From an uncultured Clostridia bacterium (GTDB lineage Bacteria > Bacillota > Clostridia > Oscillospirales > Acutalibacteraceae): a stretch of DNA of 14,462 bases. Shown here piece after piece: positions 12,915 to 14,462 of the stretch. Location of the stretch: the NCBI GenBank assembly GCA_947623765.1, contig CANQIG010000025.1:1-14462 (forward strand). Direction: 5' to 3'. A program made the translations under genes and the position numbers. The number at the start of each line of letters is the position of its first letter. The stretch's first letter is position 1. The notes under the pieces are model-generated. The model worked only from the letters and a program-made list of their open reading frames with translations, was not told the DNA's origin and did not search any database.

Positions 12915-12967
12915 CCGGCATGACGCCGGGGACCGCGTCTCGGTTCCCAGGGGCACGCCGGCGTGCC
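12915..12967 (-). repeat. Cluster of three hairpins ahead of oppB, including a perfect 16-base palindrome
   Basis: In minus-strand order: GGCACGCCGGCGTGCC (12952-12967, perfect palindrome), GGGAACCG-AGACG-CGGTCCC (12929-12948, one bulge) and CCGGC-GTCAT-GCCGG (12915-12929). None is followed by a T-run, so they are not terminators on this strand. They would fold at the 5' side of the oppB message and could protect transcripts that pass or are cut at the upstream terminator; this is inferred. I find no convincing promoter between 12850 and 13040. Confidence 0.55.
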
Positions 12968-13038
12968 AAAAACACTCGCGTTCTTTTTTCTTTCCAGAGC
13001 GGACACCTATTTCCTCTCTGTGGACAGTTTTTTTACTG

Positions 13039-13079
13039 AAAAACCGCGGGACCGGGGGGTTCGCCCCCCAGTCCCGCGG
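13039..13079 (-). terminator. Strong intrinsic terminator between the peptide-binding protein and oppB
   Basis: The minus strand forms a 16-pair stem, CCGCGGGACTGGGGGG with CCCCCCGGTCCCGCGG (one G-U pair), around a CGAA loop (13044-13079), followed directly by five T. It lies about 43 bases after the stop of the binding-protein gene. It should strongly favour the binding-protein message over the permease/ATPase message. Confidence 0.9.
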
Positions 13080-13121
13080 GGCAATTCACTTTGCCGTGCT
13101 TTCAGTCACCGTTGGCTGAGA

Positions 13122-14462
13122 TCAGTTCTGCCAGATCGCGTCGGCCGTGTCCTTCAGATAGTACGCGGAGTACATATCATAGATGGACGGGTCGATGGTC
13201 CAGCTGAAGGAGTAGTCATACACGGCAGTGCTAAACGACGTCGCAAAGTTGAAGACGTTGTAGGTCGGGACGCCGTTGTAGCCGGCGTCATAGCCGCCCT
13301 GGCTCAGCTCGTCGAGCATCGGGTTGAAGTCGCCGAACGTGTTCTGCACGACGAAGCCCGCAGCCGCGATGTTGTCGTTGTTCTGGAAGCCCGTGACAAG
13401 GAGGTCGGTGAACGGGTTGTCGGTCGTGCCGTACCAGTTGAGGACGAGCGGCATATAGTAATCGTCGCCCACCTGCTCGACCTTGTACGCGCCGTCCTTC
13501 GAAGCGTAGGTCAGTTCCTTCTCGTCGATCTGATCCGCATGGAGCTTCTTATAGCGCGGGCCTTCGCCGGAATACGGCGTGCCGTCCGCGTTATAGACCC
13601 AGCCGTACTGCTCGAGGACCGCGATCGCGCTGTCCGCAGAGGTCGGATAGGTGTTGAGGATCATGCCGTCCTCGACCGCAGCCTGATACATCCAGGAACC
13701 GGCATAGTACGCGCCGTCCACCACGCCGCCGTAGCCGCCGGTGAAGTCCTTCGCAAAGGTCGCACGGTCCATGCAGTAGGCGATCGCCTGACGCACTTCG
13801 GGGAAGCGGGCCGGGCCAAGGTCAGCACGGAAGCCCATCTTGCCGTAACCGGCGCGGCTGTAGTGCGTCGCAACGTACTTGTCGGGCTCTTCCTCGATCA
13901 GCGCGAGCGCTTCGTTCGTCTCGTTGCCGCCGGTGATACCGGAGAGGACGTCAACGCCGCCGGACTTGAAGTCTTCGAGCTGCGTCTCGGAGATGATGCG
14001 CTTGTAAACGACCGTCTCGATCTGCGGCTTCGTGCCTTCGTAGTTGCCCTTGAAGTTCGGGTTGATCTTCAGCGTCGCGGTCGCGTCCGCCGTGTTGTAG
14101 TTGTCGATCATGTACGGGCCGGAGACCGGGTAGTCCATGGTCACGTCGCGCACGGCGGCCTCGATATTCGCCGCATGGGTGTAGGAGTCGCCGTCCTTCT
14201 CATAGAACGCGTCGGAGAGGTAAACGCCTTCGCCGTCGTCGAGGATGTCGACGTCGTCGCCGAGCCACAGCTCAAGGCTCTCCGGAGAGAAGCCGGCGTA
14301 GGTGATCGCGTAGAAGTACGGATAGTAGTCGGAGGTGACCGTCACGGAGAACGTGTAGTCGTCGATCAGCTTGACGCCGGCGAACACGTCCGTCTCGCCC
14401 GCCAGGTACTCGTCATAGCCCAGCAGGCCCAGGCCGACGGTGGAGGACGCGCCCGCTTCCAG
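13122..14462 (-). CDS. oppA: Peptide ABC transporter substrate-binding protein, SBP family 5 (OppA/DppA), N-terminus outside the window
   Basis: The reading frame is open from the window edge to a TGA at 13122-13124, giving the last 446 residues; the signal peptide and start lie beyond 14462. It belongs to the extracellular family that delivers peptides to OppBC. Family features seen include the domain-I motif VSGPYMIDNYN followed by LKINPNF, and the characteristic RFPEVRQAIAYCMDRATFAKDF-like segment (split here as FPEVRQAIAYCMDRATF). The C-terminal lobe is rich in Tyr, Asp and Asn. A GTG at 14385-14387 is just an internal Val codon, not the start. The protein is acidic, as expected for an exported lipoprotein. 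It heads the oppBCDF genes, separated from them by a terminator. Its peptide specificity cannot be inferred. Confidence 0.92.
   Translation of the reverse strand: MEAGASSTVGLGLLGYDEYLAGETDVFAGVKLIDDYTFSVTVTSDYYPYFYAITYAGFSPESLELWLGDDVDILDDGEGVYLSDAFYEKDGDSYTHAANIEAAVRDVTMDYPVSGPYMIDNYNTADATATLKINPNFKGNYEGTKPQIETVVYKRIISETQLEDFKSGGVDVLSGITGGNETNEALALIEEEPDKYVATHYSRAGYGKMGFRADLGPARFPEVRQAIAYCMDRATFAKDFTGGYGGVVDGAYYAGSWMYQAAVEDGMILNTYPTSADSAIAVLEQYGWVYNADGTPYSGEGPRYKKLHADQIDEKELTYASKDGAYKVEQVGDDYYMPLVLNWYGTTDNPFTDLLVTGFQNNDNIAAAGFVVQNTFGDFNPMLDELSQGGYDAGYNGVPTYNVFNFATSFSTAVYDYSFSWTIDPSIYDMYSAYYLKDTADAIWQN

Noticed and set aside
8776..13119. A plus-strand open reading frame of 1447 codons
   Set aside because: It runs antisense across oppF (start), oppD, oppC and oppB. 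Its composition (Arg, His, Asp, Val, Ala in long low-complexity runs) is what GC-rich third positions of the real minus-strand genes produce, and it has no domain. All sense genes there have full sets of motifs.

Overview
The window is GC-rich, and every gene I can support lies on the minus strand. It reads as chromosomal DNA of a Gram-positive Firmicute, most likely a clostridial (Oscillospirales/Ruminococcaceae-like) gut-type bacterium. The clues are LplABC-type sugar import genes, strong AGGAGG ribosome binding sites with some GTG and TTG starts, lipoprotein-type binding proteins and sigma-A-like promoters. The taxonomic placement is an inference. I see no tRNA, rRNA, CRISPR array, insertion sequence or phage gene.

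In transcription order (right to left) there are three units. (1) An oligopeptide/dipeptide ABC importer occupies 14462-6995: the end of a family-5 substrate-binding protein, a strong terminator-like hairpin, then permease OppB, permease OppC, ATPase OppD, ATPase OppF, a 67-residue membrane protein and a strong terminator. Two of these proteins are enlarged. OppC carries a seven-repeat RCC1-like beta-propeller of about 340 residues in its first external loop, and OppF carries a charged, helical insertion of about 175 residues inside its ATPase fold. (2) A small cassette at 6714-4625 has its own promoter and encodes an aminoglycoside-phosphotransferase-like kinase and two GNAT acetyltransferases. 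(3) An LplABC-type oligosaccharide importer occupies 4041-123: a lipoprotein binding protein, an intergenic terminator and two permeases. It has a good extended -10 promoter followed by two perfect palindromes in its leader. No ATPase for it is encoded here, so it probably uses a shared MsmX-like ATPase.

The sugar-binding protein gene is broken near its middle. A 30-base inverted repeat (29/30 match) shifts the reading frame. Removing 16 bases restores an uninterrupted protein of about 633 residues, which fits a quasipalindrome template-switch event, or else a sequencing/assembly artefact. In both importers the binding-protein gene comes first and is followed by an intrinsic terminator before the permease genes. 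This is a common way to make more binding protein than membrane complex.

The most unusual biology is the OppC permease with the external RCC1 propeller paired with an OppF ATPase carrying a large insertion. This looks like a peptide importer with extra modules on both sides of the membrane.
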